A stretch of 34,472 bases of DNA from Candidatus Omnitrophota bacterium (GTDB taxonomy: Bacteria; Omnitrophota; Gorgyraeia; Aquiviventales; Aquiviventaceae), in NCBI GenBank assembly GCA_016209275.1, contig JACQWM010000020.1, positions 1-34,472 on the forward strand. Reading direction: 5' to 3'. Positions 1 through 9,015 of this stretch are shown in pieces. The position numbers and the translations under genes were made by a program. How positions within the stretch are numbered: the first letter of the stretch is position 1; each line of letters begins with the position of its first letter. Under the pieces are notes generated by a model. It was not told where the DNA came from. It saw only the letters and a list, made by a program, of their open reading frames with translations, and did no database searches.

Positions 1-117
1 GATCATCCCTGGCGACAATTCGAGCGCGTGCAGCGGCTCAAGGCGTTAAGAAACAGGACAGGTCTCGCTGGCAGCGAAGAGGACAGTTCTACTTTGCAGG
101 ACCGAGGACATTTCTAA
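1..117 (+). mobile_element. Probable 3' end of an insertion sequence (transposase C-terminus remnant plus terminal repeats)
   Basis: An open frame enters from the left edge and stops at 115-117. Its first residues (HPWRQFERVQRLKAL) look like a basic transposase C-terminus, but I cannot assign a family. From 56 on, the DNA shows three imperfect copies of a unit beginning GGACA(g/t)(g/t)TCT, at 56, 81 and 106, exactly 25 bp apart. Spaced repeats of this kind are typical transposase-binding sites at IS ends. The TPR gene starts about 35 bp beyond the last repeat. The element's other end lies outside the window. The IS call is an inference from the repeat layout and the basic peptide. Confidence 0.45.
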
Positions 118-144
118 ATTGCGTTGACAAGTAGCGGGATTCAG

Positions 145-174
145 CTTGACGGAGACAAAAGAGCATGCTAGACT
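145..174 (+). promoter_or_regulatory. Candidate promoter of the first TPR gene
   Basis: TTGACG at 145-150 and TAGACT at 169-174 are 18 bp apart, and TGC just before the -10 gives an extended -10. Transcription would begin near 181, so the ATG at 165 would be untranscribed and the in-frame ATG at 183 would be read as a nearly leaderless start. An alternative -35 (TTGACA, 124-129) has no good -10 partner. This is a pattern match only. Confidence 0.3.
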
Positions 175-767
175 CTCTTCGAATGACGCACCGCACCTGC
201 GCGCCCAACGTCATTGCCGGGCTGGCCATCCTCACGATTGTTCCAACGACGGCGATTCGCGCCTCCACATTACGTGACGAGGCGGTGGGATACCGGGCCC
301 AGGGGTATGAGGCCCAGCAGCGCGGCGATCTTGAGAGCGCATTAAGTTTCTACCAAAAAGCCGCCACCCTTGATCCTTCGTATGCCACCCCGCTGAATGA
401 CGCCGGCGTGCTGCTGGAGGAAAAAGGCCGGTTCGATGAGGCCGAGAGCGCGTATCAGCAAGCACTCATGATTCATCCCAACTATCCGGACGCGCATGCC
501 AACCTGGCCATGCTGTATGAGCGGTGGGCGCAGAAAGAAAAAGCGATCTACCACTGGATGAAGCGGTACCAGCTTGGGGAGCCTCATGACCCGTGGACGG
601 CGCGAGCCGAAGAGCGCTTGGTCGCCTTGGGGGTGTTTGCGCATTATCCAGGACTGAAGGGCCAGGTGTATACCCGCCGACGCATCGTCGACAACGAGAT
701 GAACGCCCACGCCCAATCTGTTGAGGAATTTCGCGCCGTGACCGAAGCGCACGGCAACTGGCCCTAA
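165..767 (+). CDS. Secreted tetratricopeptide-repeat protein
   Basis: A 200-residue protein. The N-terminus is basic, followed by a hydrophobic stretch (about residues 16-30, IAGLAILTIVPTTAI), consistent with a signal peptide or membrane anchor. Two to three TPR units follow at about residues 45-150, with typical patterns such as GDLESALSFYQKAATLDP and GRFDEAESAYQQALMIHP. The C-terminus (about 150-200) has no motif I recognise. It probably acts as a periplasmic or membrane-attached protein-binding scaffold; the partner is unknown. ATG at 183 is an alternative start that still keeps the signal peptide and fits the candidate promoter better. It stands between the IS remnant and polA with no functional link visible. 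Confidence 0.75.
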   Translation: MLDSLRMTHRTCAPNVIAGLAILTIVPTTAIRASTLRDEAVGYRAQGYEAQQRGDLESALSFYQKAATLDPSYATPLNDAGVLLEEKGRFDEAESAYQQALMIHPNYPDAHANLAMLYERWAQKEKAIYHWMKRYQLGEPHDPWTARAEERLVALGVFAHYPGLKGQVYTRRRIVDNEMNAHAQSVEEFRAVTEAHGNWP

Positions 768-836
768 CCACATTCACCCATCTCACCAGAACCACATCGT
801 TTGATCCCAATAGAGCGCGTGTGAGCATTTTGTGCG

Positions 837-3437
837 ATGCCGAAAGCCTATCTGATCGACGGCACGGCGTTTTGCTATCGCGCCTTCTACGCCATCCGCA
901 GCTTGTCGACGGCGGATGGGCGGCCGACCAACGCGGTCTACGGGTTCGTCGTGATGCTCAAGGCGCTGCGCGAGAAGCAGCGCCCGGACTATGCGGCCGT
1001 GGCGTTCGATGCGGGCAAGCCGACCTTCCGCCATCGGAAATTCGAGGCGTATAAGGTGCAGCGCAAACCCATGCCTGAGTCGCTGATCGGGCAACTGCCG
1101 GCGGTGAAGCGGCTGCTGGCGGCCTATCGCCTGCCGATCTTTGAGCTGGAGGGATTCGAGGCCGAGGATCTGCTGGCGACGATCGCCACGCGCACCGCGG
1201 CCGCTGGCATCGACACGTACCTCGTCACCGGGGATAAGGACGCGCTGCAATTGGTCAACGGACATATTAAAGTGTACAACCCGCATAAAGAGGATGGCCT
1301 CGTGATGGACGCCGCCGCGGTCGAGGCCCGGTATGGCGTGGCCCCGGATCGCATGGTGGAGCTCATGGCCCTGATGGGCGATGAGATCGACAACATTCCC
1401 GGGGTCCCCGGCATCGGCGAAAAAACCGCGATGCATCTGCTGCAGCAATTCGGCAGCCTCGAAGAGCTCTATCGGCGCTTGGAGGAGGTCGAGAGCCCGG
1501 TGCTACGGCAGTCGCTGGATGCGTCTCGGGAGCAAGTCGCACTCTCCCGCGAGCTGGCCCAGATCGATCAACACGTCCCGCTGGACGTGAGCCTCGATGC
1601 GCTGAAAATCCAGGAGCCTGATTGGCGCGCACTGCGGGCCATCTTCCGCGAGATGGAATTTAAGAAGCTGCTGCGAGAGCTTGAAGCGCACGCACCCACG
1701 CAGATGTCCAACACGTTAGCCACCATTCATGTTGTCACCAGCCCAAACGAATTGACCGCGCTGAAGGCGCGGCTGGCTCACGCCACCGAAGCGACGGCCC
1801 TCCTGCTGTGGCCGAGCACGCCAGAGGCTGAGGGCTTCATCGCGCTAGCGCCTGCCGCAGCGGAAGCCTGGGTGATTCCGCTTGATGACATCAGCGAGCT
1901 GGCCGGTTGGCTCAGCGATCCACAAGCCAAAAAAATCAGCCATGATGCCAAGGCGGCGAAACGCGCCCTGGCCGCCCGCGGGGTCGCACTCCATGGCCTC
2001 CTCGGCGATACGATGCTCGCGGCCTATCTGTTGAATCCCGCGCGCACACGCCAAGCGCTCAGCGATGTCGCGGACGAACTCCTTGAGCAATCGCTGCCCC
2101 ATCTGCCAAAGTCGCCGGGTATTGATCAGGAACCCTTCGGGCGCTGGGCGATTGCCGCCAGAGAATTGCATGCGGTCTTGGAATCGAAGCTTCAAGCGCA
2201 TCATCTCGACGGCCTCTACCATGATCTCGAATTGCCGCTGCTCGATGTGCTGACCCGGATGGAAGCGGATGGCGTGGCGGTTGACGTGACGTATTTGCGC
2301 GGGCTCCATGCCAGGATGGACGCTCAATTGACCCAGCTGACAGAAGAGATTTACCGGCTGGCCGGCACGACCTTTAATCTCAATTCTCCGAAGCAGCTCG
2401 CCGGCGTGCTCTTTGAGCGGCTGCAGCTTCCGGTGATCAAGCGGACGAAGACCGGGCCCTCGACCGACAGCGACGTGCTGCAGCGCTTGGCGGGTCAGCA
2501 TCCGCTGCCGGAGCAGCTGATGCAATTCCGCGAACTCTCGAAGCTGGTGTCCACGTACGTCGAGGCGCTGCCGAAGCTCGTCGACCCGCTGACCGGCCGG
2601 ATCCATCCGACGTTTAATCAAACGGTCACGGCGACCGGCCGGTTATCCTGCAGCGAGCCCAATCTCCAGAATATCCCGGTCAAAACCGAGCTGGGCCGCT
2701 CCATCCGCCGGGCCTTCATCGCCGGCATCCCGGATGGCGCGCTGCTGGCGGCGGATTATTCCCAGATCGAGCTGCGGATTCTGGCCCACCTTTCAGGCGA
2801 CGCGCATTTGACGGAGGCGTTCCGCCAGCACCGGGATATCCACCGATTTACCGCGTCGCTGATCTACGGGTGCTCCGAAGCGGAGGTCCAGCCTCAGCAG
2901 CGCAGCGCCATGAAGGCGGTGAACTTCGGCATCATCTACGGGATGTCCGCGCACGGCTTATCCAAGGAGCTAGGCATCGGTGTCGAGGAAGCGCAAGCGT
3001 TCATCGAGGCTTATTTCGAACGGTACCCCAAGGTTCGCGACTACCTGCAGAGCCAAATCGAATGCGCGAAGCGCGATGGATTTGTCCAGACCCTGCTGGG
3101 CCGCCGACGGTACATTCCGGAGGTGAAGAGCCCTGACGGCCTGATGCGCCAGTTTGGCGAGCGCATGGCGATCAACGCGCCGATCCAAGGCAGCGCCGCA
3201 GACCTGATTAAACAGGCGATGGTGGAGATCGACCTCGCGCTGCGCGCGGGCGGCTTCCGCAGCCGCATGGTGCTGCAGGTTCATGACGAATTGGTCTTTG
3301 AAGCTCCCCAGGCCGAGCTCGCCAGGTTGGGATCGTTGGTGCGCGACACCATGGAGCACGCCATGACGCTGACCGTCCCGCTGACCGTGACTCTGAACGC
3401 CGGACCCAATTGGCTCGAGCTGACTCCGGTGGAATGA
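837..3437 (+). CDS. polA: DNA polymerase I (proofreading domain degenerate)
   Basis: An 866-residue family A DNA polymerase for gap filling and RNA-primer removal. The 5' nuclease domain occupies about residues 1-290 (start PKAYLIDGTAFCYRAFYAI; TGDKDALQLV; helix-hairpin-helix around IPGVPGIGEKTA). The polymerase domain is complete: motif A LLAADYSQIELR near residue 640, the O helix with KAVNFGIIYGMS, and motif C VLQVHDELVFE near 816. The middle domain (about 300-460) lacks the acidic residues of the 3'-5' exonuclease: no DxE in the first motif, the second-motif Asp is replaced, and there is no YxxxD in the third. It is therefore probably not proofreading, as in Taq or Bacillus Pol I. No strong Shine-Dalgarno precedes the ATG. 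The stop overlaps coaE (ATGA). Confidence 0.97.
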   Translation: MPKAYLIDGTAFCYRAFYAIRSLSTADGRPTNAVYGFVVMLKALREKQRPDYAAVAFDAGKPTFRHRKFEAYKVQRKPMPESLIGQLPAVKRLLAAYRLPIFELEGFEAEDLLATIATRTAAAGIDTYLVTGDKDALQLVNGHIKVYNPHKEDGLVMDAAAVEARYGVAPDRMVELMALMGDEIDNIPGVPGIGEKTAMHLLQQFGSLEELYRRLEEVESPVLRQSLDASREQVALSRELAQIDQHVPLDVSLDALKIQEPDWRALRAIFREMEFKKLLRELEAHAPTQMSNTLATIHVVTSPNELTALKARLAHATEATALLLWPSTPEAEGFIALAPAAAEAWVIPLDDISELAGWLSDPQAKKISHDAKAAKRALAARGVALHGLLGDTMLAAYLLNPARTRQALSDVADELLEQSLPHLPKSPGIDQEPFGRWAIAARELHAVLESKLQAHHLDGLYHDLELPLLDVLTRMEADGVAVDVTYLRGLHARMDAQLTQLTEEIYRLAGTTFNLNSPKQLAGVLFERLQLPVIKRTKTGPSTDSDVLQRLAGQHPLPEQLMQFRELSKLVSTYVEALPKLVDPLTGRIHPTFNQTVTATGRLSCSEPNLQNIPVKTELGRSIRRAFIAGIPDGALLAADYSQIELRILAHLSGDAHLTEAFRQHRDIHRFTASLIYGCSEAEVQPQQRSAMKAVNFGIIYGMSAHGLSKELGIGVEEAQAFIEAYFERYPKVRDYLQSQIECAKRDGFVQTLLGRRRYIPEVKSPDGLMRQFGERMAINAPIQGSAADLIKQAMVEIDLALRAGGFRSRMVLQVHDELVFEAPQAELARLGSLVRDTMEHAMTLTVPLTVTLNAGPNWLELTPVE

Positions 3438-4045
3438 TTGTCATCGGCGTCACCGGGGGCGTCGGGATGGGCAAGAGCACGGTCGCGAAGATGCTGGCGC
3501 GGAAAGGCGCGGTGGTGCTTGATGCGGATGCGCTCTCACACGAGGCGATGGAGCCGAAGAAGCTGGCGTGGCGGAAGATCGTCAAGGCCTTCGGCGAGCG
3601 GGTGCTGAATGACGATCAAACGATCCGCCGCCAGCAACTCGCCGCCGTCGTCTTCCGCGATGCGCAGCAGCGCCAACGCCTGGAGCAGATCCTTCATCCT
3701 CAAGTGCTCCGGATGATGAAGCAGCAGATTCAACGCCTGCGGCGCTCATGCAAGGTCAACGCGGTGGTCGTGGACGTTCCGCTGCTGCTTGAGGCGGGAG
3801 GATCGGGGCTGGTCGACGCGCTTGTCGTGGTGACGGCGCGGCCTGAGGTCCAACGGCAACGATTGAAAAACGCCCATGGATGGACTGATGAGGAAATCGA
3901 TGCGCGGATGGCAGCGCAATGGGATGTGTCGGCTAAGGCGGCGCTGGCCGATGTGGTCGTGGAAAACTCAGACGGCGTGGATCGCACGCGAACACAGGTG
4001 GATCGGCTATGGAACAGACTGGTAGCGCAACACAGCAGCAAGTGA
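3434..4045 (+). CDS. coaE: Dephospho-CoA kinase
   Basis: A 203-residue P-loop kinase catalysing the last step of coenzyme A synthesis, phosphorylation of dephospho-CoA. The Walker A motif GGVGMGKST lies at residues 8-16, followed by the family pattern [21 protein letters not shown] and the R-x-x-Q-R segment ([10 protein letters not shown]) are also typical. I chose ATG 3434 because it overlaps the polA stop as ATGA and begins directly at the beta strand MIVIGVTGG; the frame is open further upstream, but that segment is inside polA. The 3' end overlaps rho by 37 bp, so translation of polA, coaE and rho is probably coupled. Confidence 0.95.
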   Translation: MIVIGVTGGVGMGKSTVAKMLARKGAVVLDADALSHEAMEPKKLAWRKIVKAFGERVLNDDQTIRRQQLAAVVFRDAQQRQRLEQILHPQVLRMMKQQIQRLRRSCKVNAVVVDVPLLLEAGGSGLVDALVVVTARPEVQRQRLKNAHGWTDEEIDARMAAQWDVSAKAALADVVVENSDGVDRTRTQVDRLWNRLVAQHSSK

Positions 4046-5301
4046 AGCTCGACATCGCCGCGCTCAAGGGCCTGAAAATTTCAGAGCTCACGAAGGTGGC
4101 GAGGGATCTGGGTGTGAACGGCATCTCGGGCCTGAAGAAACAGGACCTGATTTTTAAGGTCCTCTCAGCTCAAACGGAGAAGGAAGGGCTGATTTTTTCC
4201 TCCGGGGTGCTGGAAATTCTACCGGATGGCTTCGGCTTTCTCCGGTCGCCCAACTACAACTACCTGCCGTGTCCGGATGATATTTACGTCTCCCCATCGC
4301 AGATCCGCCGGTTCGATCTGCGCACGGGAGACATCGTCAACGGCCAAGTGCGGCCCCCGAAGGAGGGGGAGCGGTATTTCGCCCTCCTGAAGGTCGAGGC
4401 CGTCAACCACGAGAACCCGGAAGATTCCAAGGTCAAGGTGAACTTTGATAACCTCACCCCAATCTATCCGAATCAGCGGTTTGTGCTCGAGACCAACCAG
4501 AAGGAAATGTCGACGAGGATTTTGGATTTGCTCTCCCCGATCGGCAAGGGGCAGCGCGTCTGGATCGTGGCCCCGCCCTACAGCGGCAAAACCGTGCTGC
4601 TGCAGAAAATCGCCAATGCGATCACCACCAACAATCCGGAAGTCGTGCTCATCGTCCTACTGATCGATGAGCGCCCGGAAGAGGTGACCGACATGCAGCG
4701 CTCGGTGAAGGGCGAGGTGATTTCCTCCACCTTCGATGAGCCGGCCGACCGGCATATCCAGGTGGCGGAAATCGTGCTGGAAAAAGCCAAGCGGCAGGTC
4801 GAGCACAAGAAAGACGTGGTCGTGCTGCTGGATAGTATCACGCGCTTGGCCCGGGCCTACAATACCGTCGAGCCCCACAGCGGCCGCGTCTTGACCGGCG
4901 GCCTTGACGCCAATGCGCTGCATAAGCCGAAACGGTTCTTCGGATCGGCGCGCGGCACCGAGGAGGGCGGGAGCCTCACCATTATCGGGACCTGCATCAT
5001 CGACACCGGTTCCCGGATGGATGAGGTGATCTTCGAAGAGTTTAAGGGCACGGGCAATATGGAGCTGACGCTGGACCGCAACTTGTTCCAGCGGCGGATC
5101 TATCCGGCGATCGACATCCGGCGCTCGAACACCCGCCGGGAGGAGCTCTTGATTCCCAACGACGAATTGCAGAAAATCTGGGTGCTGCGCAAGGTGCTCA
5201 ATGAAATGGATCCGGTGCAGTCGATGGAGCTCTTGATTGATCGTCTGTCCAAGACGAAATCGAATCAAGAGTTTCTCGCCACCATGGCCAAAAAATCATA
5301 A
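4009..5301 (+). CDS. rho: Transcription termination factor Rho
   Basis: A 430-residue hexameric RNA-dependent ATPase that ends transcription. The N-terminal helical region ([15 protein letters not shown]) is followed by the RNA-binding cold-shock-like domain (about 55-125, [18 protein letters not shown]). The ATPase core follows, with Walker [23 protein letters not shown], Walker [17 protein letters not shown], and the secondary RNA-binding loop region [14 protein letters not shown]. Length is typical. The residue two before GKT is usually part of PPKAGKT; here Tyr-Ser replaces Lys-Ala. AGGTGG at 3997-4002 is a good ribosome-binding site for ATG 4009. I see no U-tract intrinsic terminators in the window, so Rho may do much of the termination here. 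Confidence 0.97.
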   Translation: MEQTGSATQQQVKLDIAALKGLKISELTKVARDLGVNGISGLKKQDLIFKVLSAQTEKEGLIFSSGVLEILPDGFGFLRSPNYNYLPCPDDIYVSPSQIRRFDLRTGDIVNGQVRPPKEGERYFALLKVEAVNHENPEDSKVKVNFDNLTPIYPNQRFVLETNQKEMSTRILDLLSPIGKGQRVWIVAPPYSGKTVLLQKIANAITTNNPEVVLIVLLIDERPEEVTDMQRSVKGEVISSTFDEPADRHIQVAEIVLEKAKRQVEHKKDVVVLLDSITRLARAYNTVEPHSGRVLTGGLDANALHKPKRFFGSARGTEEGGSLTIIGTCIIDTGSRMDEVIFEEFKGTGNMELTLDRNLFQRRIYPAIDIRRSNTRREELLIPNDELQKIWVLRKVLNEMDPVQSMELLIDRLSKTKSNQEFLATMAKKS

Positions 5302-5317
5302 CGAGAAGGAGTAAAAC

Positions 5318-5530
5318 ATGAAGGATGGAATTCATCCGGAATATGTGGAGTGCACGATCACGTGCACCTGCGGGGCGGTCTACCGCACGCGGTCGACGAA
5401 GCCGAGCATCCACGTCGAAATCTGCGCTGGCTGCCATCCCTTTTTCACCGGCACGCAAAAACTCGTCGATACCGCAGGGCGCGTGGAGAAGTTCAAGCGG
5501 AAATACACGAAGAACACTGCCGGCAAGTAA
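5318..5530 (+). CDS. rpmE: Ribosomal protein bL31 (zinc-binding form)
   Basis: A 70-residue protein of the large ribosomal subunit. The start [19 protein letters not shown] and the pair CTC / [10 protein letters not shown] supply four cysteines for a zinc ribbon, which marks the zinc-containing form rather than the zinc-free YtiA type. A strong AAGGAG lies 7 bp before the ATG. It sits 16 bp after rho and before prfA, the usual rho-rpmE-prfA order. The lysine-rich tail ([13 protein letters not shown]) is typical of rRNA contact. Confidence 0.97.
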   Translation: MKDGIHPEYVECTITCTCGAVYRTRSTKPSIHVEICAGCHPFFTGTQKLVDTAGRVEKFKRKYTKNTAGK

Positions 5531-5556
5531 CCCACCCCACTGAGCCCATTCGGTAG

Positions 5557-6645
5557 ATGCAGATTCCTCGACCACAACTGTTGGCTCACCTCGAAGGATT
5601 GGCGCGCCGCTATGCGGAGTTCGAGCATCAGGCGGCGGATTTTTCGATGCACCAACAGGATCCGCAGCAGTATCAGCACATCGCCCGGGAGCTCTCGGAC
5701 TTGCGCGAGATCGTCAGCGCGTACCGCACCTTCCGGTCTGTTGAGCGCGAGGCGGCCGAGGCGGAGTCGATGTTCCACGCCCAAGGCGATCTGGAGTTGC
5801 GAGAGATGGCCAAAGAGGAAGCCGCCCTCCTGCGCCAGCAAGAACTCCGGCTGCTGGAGCAACTGGAGCGGCTGTGGGTTTCGCGCACGGAGATTCCTGA
5901 TCGCCCGCTGATCATCGAAATCCGTGCGGGCACCGGCGGCCAGGAAGCCAGTTTGTTTGTCAGCGATTTGTACCGGACGTACACCAAGTACGCCGCCATG
6001 CGAGGATTGACCGTCGAGCCGATGCAAGCCGACCGCACCGAGTCCGGCGGGCTGAAAGACATCGCCTTTGCCGTCAACGGCCCGGGGGCCCTGCAGGCGT
6101 TTAAGTATGAGAGCGGCGTGCATCGCGTGCAGCGGGTCCCGCAGACCGAAGCCCAAGGGCGGATCCATACCTCGACGGTGACCGTCGCGGTCTTGCTCGA
6201 GCCTGAAGAGGTGGAGCTGCCGCCGATTCCCGCCAAAGATCTGCAGATCGATGTGTACCGCTCCTCCGGTCCCGGAGGGCAGGGCGTCAACACCACGGAT
6301 TCGGCGGTGCGTATCCGGCATATCCCCACCGGCTTGGTCGTGACGTGCCAGGATGAGCGCAGCCAGCTGCGCAACAAGGACAAGGCAATGCGGGTGCTGC
6401 GCGCGCGGCTGCTGGATCAGCTGCAGCGCGAGAAGCAGCAGCAGATCGCCTCTGATCGCCGCCGGCAGGTCGGGGGTGCGGAGCGCAGCGAAAAAATCCG
6501 CACGTATAATTTTCCTGATCGTCGGGTCACCGACCATCGCATCGGCCTGACCCTTCATCAACTCGACGCGATCATGGAAGGGCAGATGCAGGAGCTGATT
6601 GATGCGCTGGCGGCGGATGAACGAGCCAAATCGCTTGATCGCTGA
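5557..6645 (+). CDS. prfA: Peptide chain release factor 1
   Basis: A 362-residue class I release factor, reading UAA and UAG and triggering peptide release in the ribosome. The catalytic GGQ is in SSGPGGQGVNTTDSAVRI at about residues 230-248. The codon-recognition tripeptide is of the PxT class (VQRVPQTEAQGRIHTS), which indicates RF1 rather than RF2 (SPF). There is no sign of the programmed frameshift found in prfB. The gene overlaps prmC, whose product methylates this GGQ glutamine, so substrate and modifying enzyme are translationally linked. No clear Shine-Dalgarno is seen before ATG 5557. Confidence 0.97.
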   Translation: MQIPRPQLLAHLEGLARRYAEFEHQAADFSMHQQDPQQYQHIARELSDLREIVSAYRTFRSVEREAAEAESMFHAQGDLELREMAKEEAALLRQQELRLLEQLERLWVSRTEIPDRPLIIEIRAGTGGQEASLFVSDLYRTYTKYAAMRGLTVEPMQADRTESGGLKDIAFAVNGPGALQAFKYESGVHRVQRVPQTEAQGRIHTSTVTVAVLLEPEEVELPPIPAKDLQIDVYRSSGPGGQGVNTTDSAVRIRHIPTGLVVTCQDERSQLRNKDKAMRVLRARLLDQLQREKQQQIASDRRRQVGGAERSEKIRTYNFPDRRVTDHRIGLTLHQLDAIMEGQMQELIDALAADERAKSLDR

Positions 6646-7486
6646 CGCGAGCCGCCGCCTTGCGCGTTCGGGGAGGGGGCTGGCCCGGCGCGAAGCCGAG
6701 TGGGTCCTAGGCCATGTCGTGGGGTTGCCGCCGCTGGAGCTGTATCTGCGCGCCACACCGGTGACCGCGGGCGAGGCGGAGCGGTTTTGGTCCATTATCG
6801 AGGCACGGGCCCAAGGCGCGCCGCTGCAATATGCGCTGGGGACCGCAGAATTTTTCGGACGGCCATTCCGCGTGGGTCCTGGCGTGTTCATCCCCCGCCC
6901 GGAAACCGAGGCCATCGCCCACGCGGCCCTTGAGGCGTTTCGCGCTCTACACCGCAACCGCCTAAGGCCCTTGCGGTTCCTGGAGTTCGGCGTGGGCAGC
7001 GGGTGCCTGGCGGTGACCATCGCGTGCGAGCTTCCGACTTGTCGTCTCGTCGGAATTGAGGTATCATGGAGCGCTTTGGCTATCGCCCGAGAGAATATCC
7101 AGCGCCATGGGGTCGGCGACCGCGTGGCGCTGATTCAAGGGCATTGGGAGCGGCCGTTAGCCGAAGCGCGGTTCGATGGCATTATCGCCAACCCGCCGTA
7201 CGTGCCGACGGACGATCTCACGCGGCTGCCGGTGGATGTTCGGCAGGAACCTCGTGAGAGCCTCGATGGCGGCCCCGATGGCATGACGCATGTGCGGCGG
7301 TTGTTGTCGGCGTCCCAGGCCCTGCTTGAGCCAGGCGGGGTCGTGGTCGTTGAGTGCGGGGAAGACCAGGTCGATCTCTTGATGGCGCAAGCAGCGGCAG
7401 CCCCGTGGGTTGCGCAGTGTCGCGCTGTAACCGATGTAGCCCAACGTCCGCGCGGGCTGGTGATCACGGCGCGCCCGTCACCTTGA
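6602..7486 (+). CDS. prmC: Release-factor glutamine N5-methyltransferase
   Basis: A SAM-dependent methyltransferase of about 294 residues that methylates the GGQ glutamine of release factors. The N-terminal helical domain includes GTAEFFGRPFRVGPGVFIPRPETE, the SAM-binding motif is FLEFGVGSGCLAV, and the active-site NPPY is in FDGIIANPPYVP. I chose ATG 6602 because GGAG at 6591-6594 is well spaced; TTG 6599 and ATG 6617 are alternatives in the same frame. The start lies inside the end of prfA. The TGA overlaps the TTG start of murA (TTGA). Confidence 0.93.
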   Translation: MRWRRMNEPNRLIADASRRLARSGRGLARREAEWVLGHVVGLPPLELYLRATPVTAGEAERFWSIIEARAQGAPLQYALGTAEFFGRPFRVGPGVFIPRPETEAIAHAALEAFRALHRNRLRPLRFLEFGVGSGCLAVTIACELPTCRLVGIEVSWSALAIARENIQRHGVGDRVALIQGHWERPLAEARFDGIIANPPYVPTDDLTRLPVDVRQEPRESLDGGPDGMTHVRRLLSASQALLEPGGVVVVECGEDQVDLLMAQAAAAPWVAQCRAVTDVAQRPRGLVITARPSP

Positions 7487-8751
7487 AAAAACTTCTCATT
7501 CAACACAGCGGTCCCCTCCAGGGGACCGTCACCGTCAACGGCGCGAAGAACGCGGTGCTGCCGATCATGGCCGCATGCCTGTTGACGGAAGAGCCATCGG
7601 TCATTGACAACGTGCCGCAGGTGACGGATGTCATCTCCATGATGGAGATCCTCCGGCATCTTGGCGTCTCGGTCACCCTTGAGGGCCGGCGTCTGACGGT
7701 TGCGCCGGGCCGCTATGCCGGAACGACGGCCCCCTATGAGCTGGTCTCTCGGATGCGGGCCTCCATCTGCGTGCTGGGCCCGCTCCTCGCCAAGCAAAGC
7801 AAGGCGCAGGTTTCGATGCCAGGCGGCTGCGTGATTGGGCCTCGTCCCATTGATTTGCATCTCAAGGGGCTGCAGAGCTTGGGAGCCACCTTGACCATTG
7901 AGCACGGGGATGTGATCGCGGCCGCGGCTAGGCTGACGGGGGCGAAAGTTCACCTCGCAGGCGCATTTGGCTCCTCGGTCTTGGCCACCGGGAATGTCAT
8001 GATGGCGGCGACGCTCGCCAAAGGGGTGACCGCCATCGAGCAGGCGGCCTGCGAGCCTGAGGTGGCCGATTTAGCCAATTTTCTCATCGCGATGGGGGCG
8101 CATATCGACGGCCATGGAGGCCCGGTGATCCGCATTGAAGGCGTTGAGCGGCTCCACGGAGTTCACTATCAGATTATTCCTGACCGCATTGAAGCCGGCA
8201 CGTGGATGATCGCCGGAGCACTCCTCGGCGGCGATGTCACGGTTGAGGGAGCTCGCGCCGACCATCTCTCGGCCATCATTGATAAGCTCGCGGAGGCGAA
8301 CGTCCATATTGACGCGTCGAACGGGTCCGTGCGGGTGCAACGCAATCGCCATCAACCGTTGCAGGCCGTTGATGTCACCACGATGCCGTTTCCAGGATTT
8401 CCGACGGACATGCAAGCCCAGATGATGGCGCTGCTCGCCGTGGCCCGCGGGGTGAGCATCTTGACCGAAAAAGTGTATCCGGAGCGATTCATGCACATCG
8501 CGGAGCTCAACCGCATGGGAGCCTCGATTACGAAGGAAGGGGTCAGCGCGATCGTCAAAGGGGTGGATCGGCTCTCGGGTGCTCCGGTCGCCGGATCTGA
8601 TCTGCGAGCCGCTGCCGCCCTCGTCTTAGCGGGCTTGGCGGCGGATCATGAAACCGAGCTGACCGGGGTGGAGCATTTGGAGCGCGGCTATCAAGATTTC
8701 GAAGAACAACTCTGCCGATTAGGGGCAAAAATTCAGCGAAAGGAGTCCTAG
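7483..8751 (+). CDS. murA: UDP-N-acetylglucosamine 1-carboxyvinyltransferase
   Basis: A 422-residue enzyme transferring enolpyruvate from PEP to UDP-GlcNAc, the first committed step of peptidoglycan synthesis. Family patterns are NGAKNAVLPIMAACLL near the N-terminus and MPGGCVIGPRPIDLH, with the catalytic cysteine at residue 116. Cys rather than Asp at this position is the form normally inhibited by fosfomycin. I chose TTG 7483: it overlaps the prmC stop, puts the protein at family length and begins the first beta strand (KKLLIQHSG). The upstream open frame is inside prmC and shows no homology. AGGAG for the next gene lies in its last codons. Confidence 0.95.
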   Translation: MKKLLIQHSGPLQGTVTVNGAKNAVLPIMAACLLTEEPSVIDNVPQVTDVISMMEILRHLGVSVTLEGRRLTVAPGRYAGTTAPYELVSRMRASICVLGPLLAKQSKAQVSMPGGCVIGPRPIDLHLKGLQSLGATLTIEHGDVIAAAARLTGAKVHLAGAFGSSVLATGNVMMAATLAKGVTAIEQAACEPEVADLANFLIAMGAHIDGHGGPVIRIEGVERLHGVHYQIIPDRIEAGTWMIAGALLGGDVTVEGARADHLSAIIDKLAEANVHIDASNGSVRVQRNRHQPLQAVDVTTMPFPGFPTDMQAQMMALLAVARGVSILTEKVYPERFMHIAELNRMGASITKEGVSAIVKGVDRLSGAPVAGSDLRAAAALVLAGLAADHETELTGVEHLERGYQDFEEQLCRLGAKIQRKES

Positions 8752-9012
8752 ATGGTGGTGGTTCGTTTAGAGCGTCGGGGGACGAAAAAGAAGCCGCATC
8801 ATCGCATTGTGGCGACAGAACGGACCCGCTCCCAAGGCGGCCGGATCCTGGAAACGTTGGGGTATTATGATCCGTCATTCAAGGAACCGCACTTTTCCTT
8901 GGATGAGTCGCGCCTGGCCTTTTGGATTTCTTCCGGCGCGCAGGTCTCCGAAGCGACCGCGCATCTCATCAAACGGTTCAAAAAGATTTCTGTCGCGGCG
9001 CTCAAACACTAA
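8752..9012 (+). CDS. rpsP: Ribosomal protein bS16
   Basis: An 86-residue small-subunit protein. The start MVVVRLERRGTKKKPHHRIV and GRILETLGYYDP are family hallmarks. The ATG follows the murA stop with no gap, and AAGGAG within the end of murA supplies the ribosome-binding site. In many bacteria rpsP is followed by a KH-domain gene and rimM before trmD. Here trmD follows after 3 bp. Confidence 0.97.
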   Translation: MVVVRLERRGTKKKPHHRIVATERTRSQGGRILETLGYYDPSFKEPHFSLDESRLAFWISSGAQVSEATAHLIKRFKKISVAALKH

Positions 9013-9015
9013 CCG

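Noticed and set aside
1845-2621. Long - strand open frame inside polA (and similar ones in gcvT, gcvPB, rho and cytochrome b)
   Set aside because: All mirror conserved genes and lack motifs, ribosome-binding sites and plausible starts.
5380-7020. A 546-codon open frame on the - strand across rpmE, prfA and prmC
   Set aside because: It is antisense to three unmistakable genes, and its protein has no recognisable motif. In GC-rich DNA the complementary frame of real genes is often open.
7354-7482. Longer MurA starting at 7354
   Set aside because: The extra 43 residues are prmC read in another frame and have no MurA homology; TTG 7483 gives the family length.
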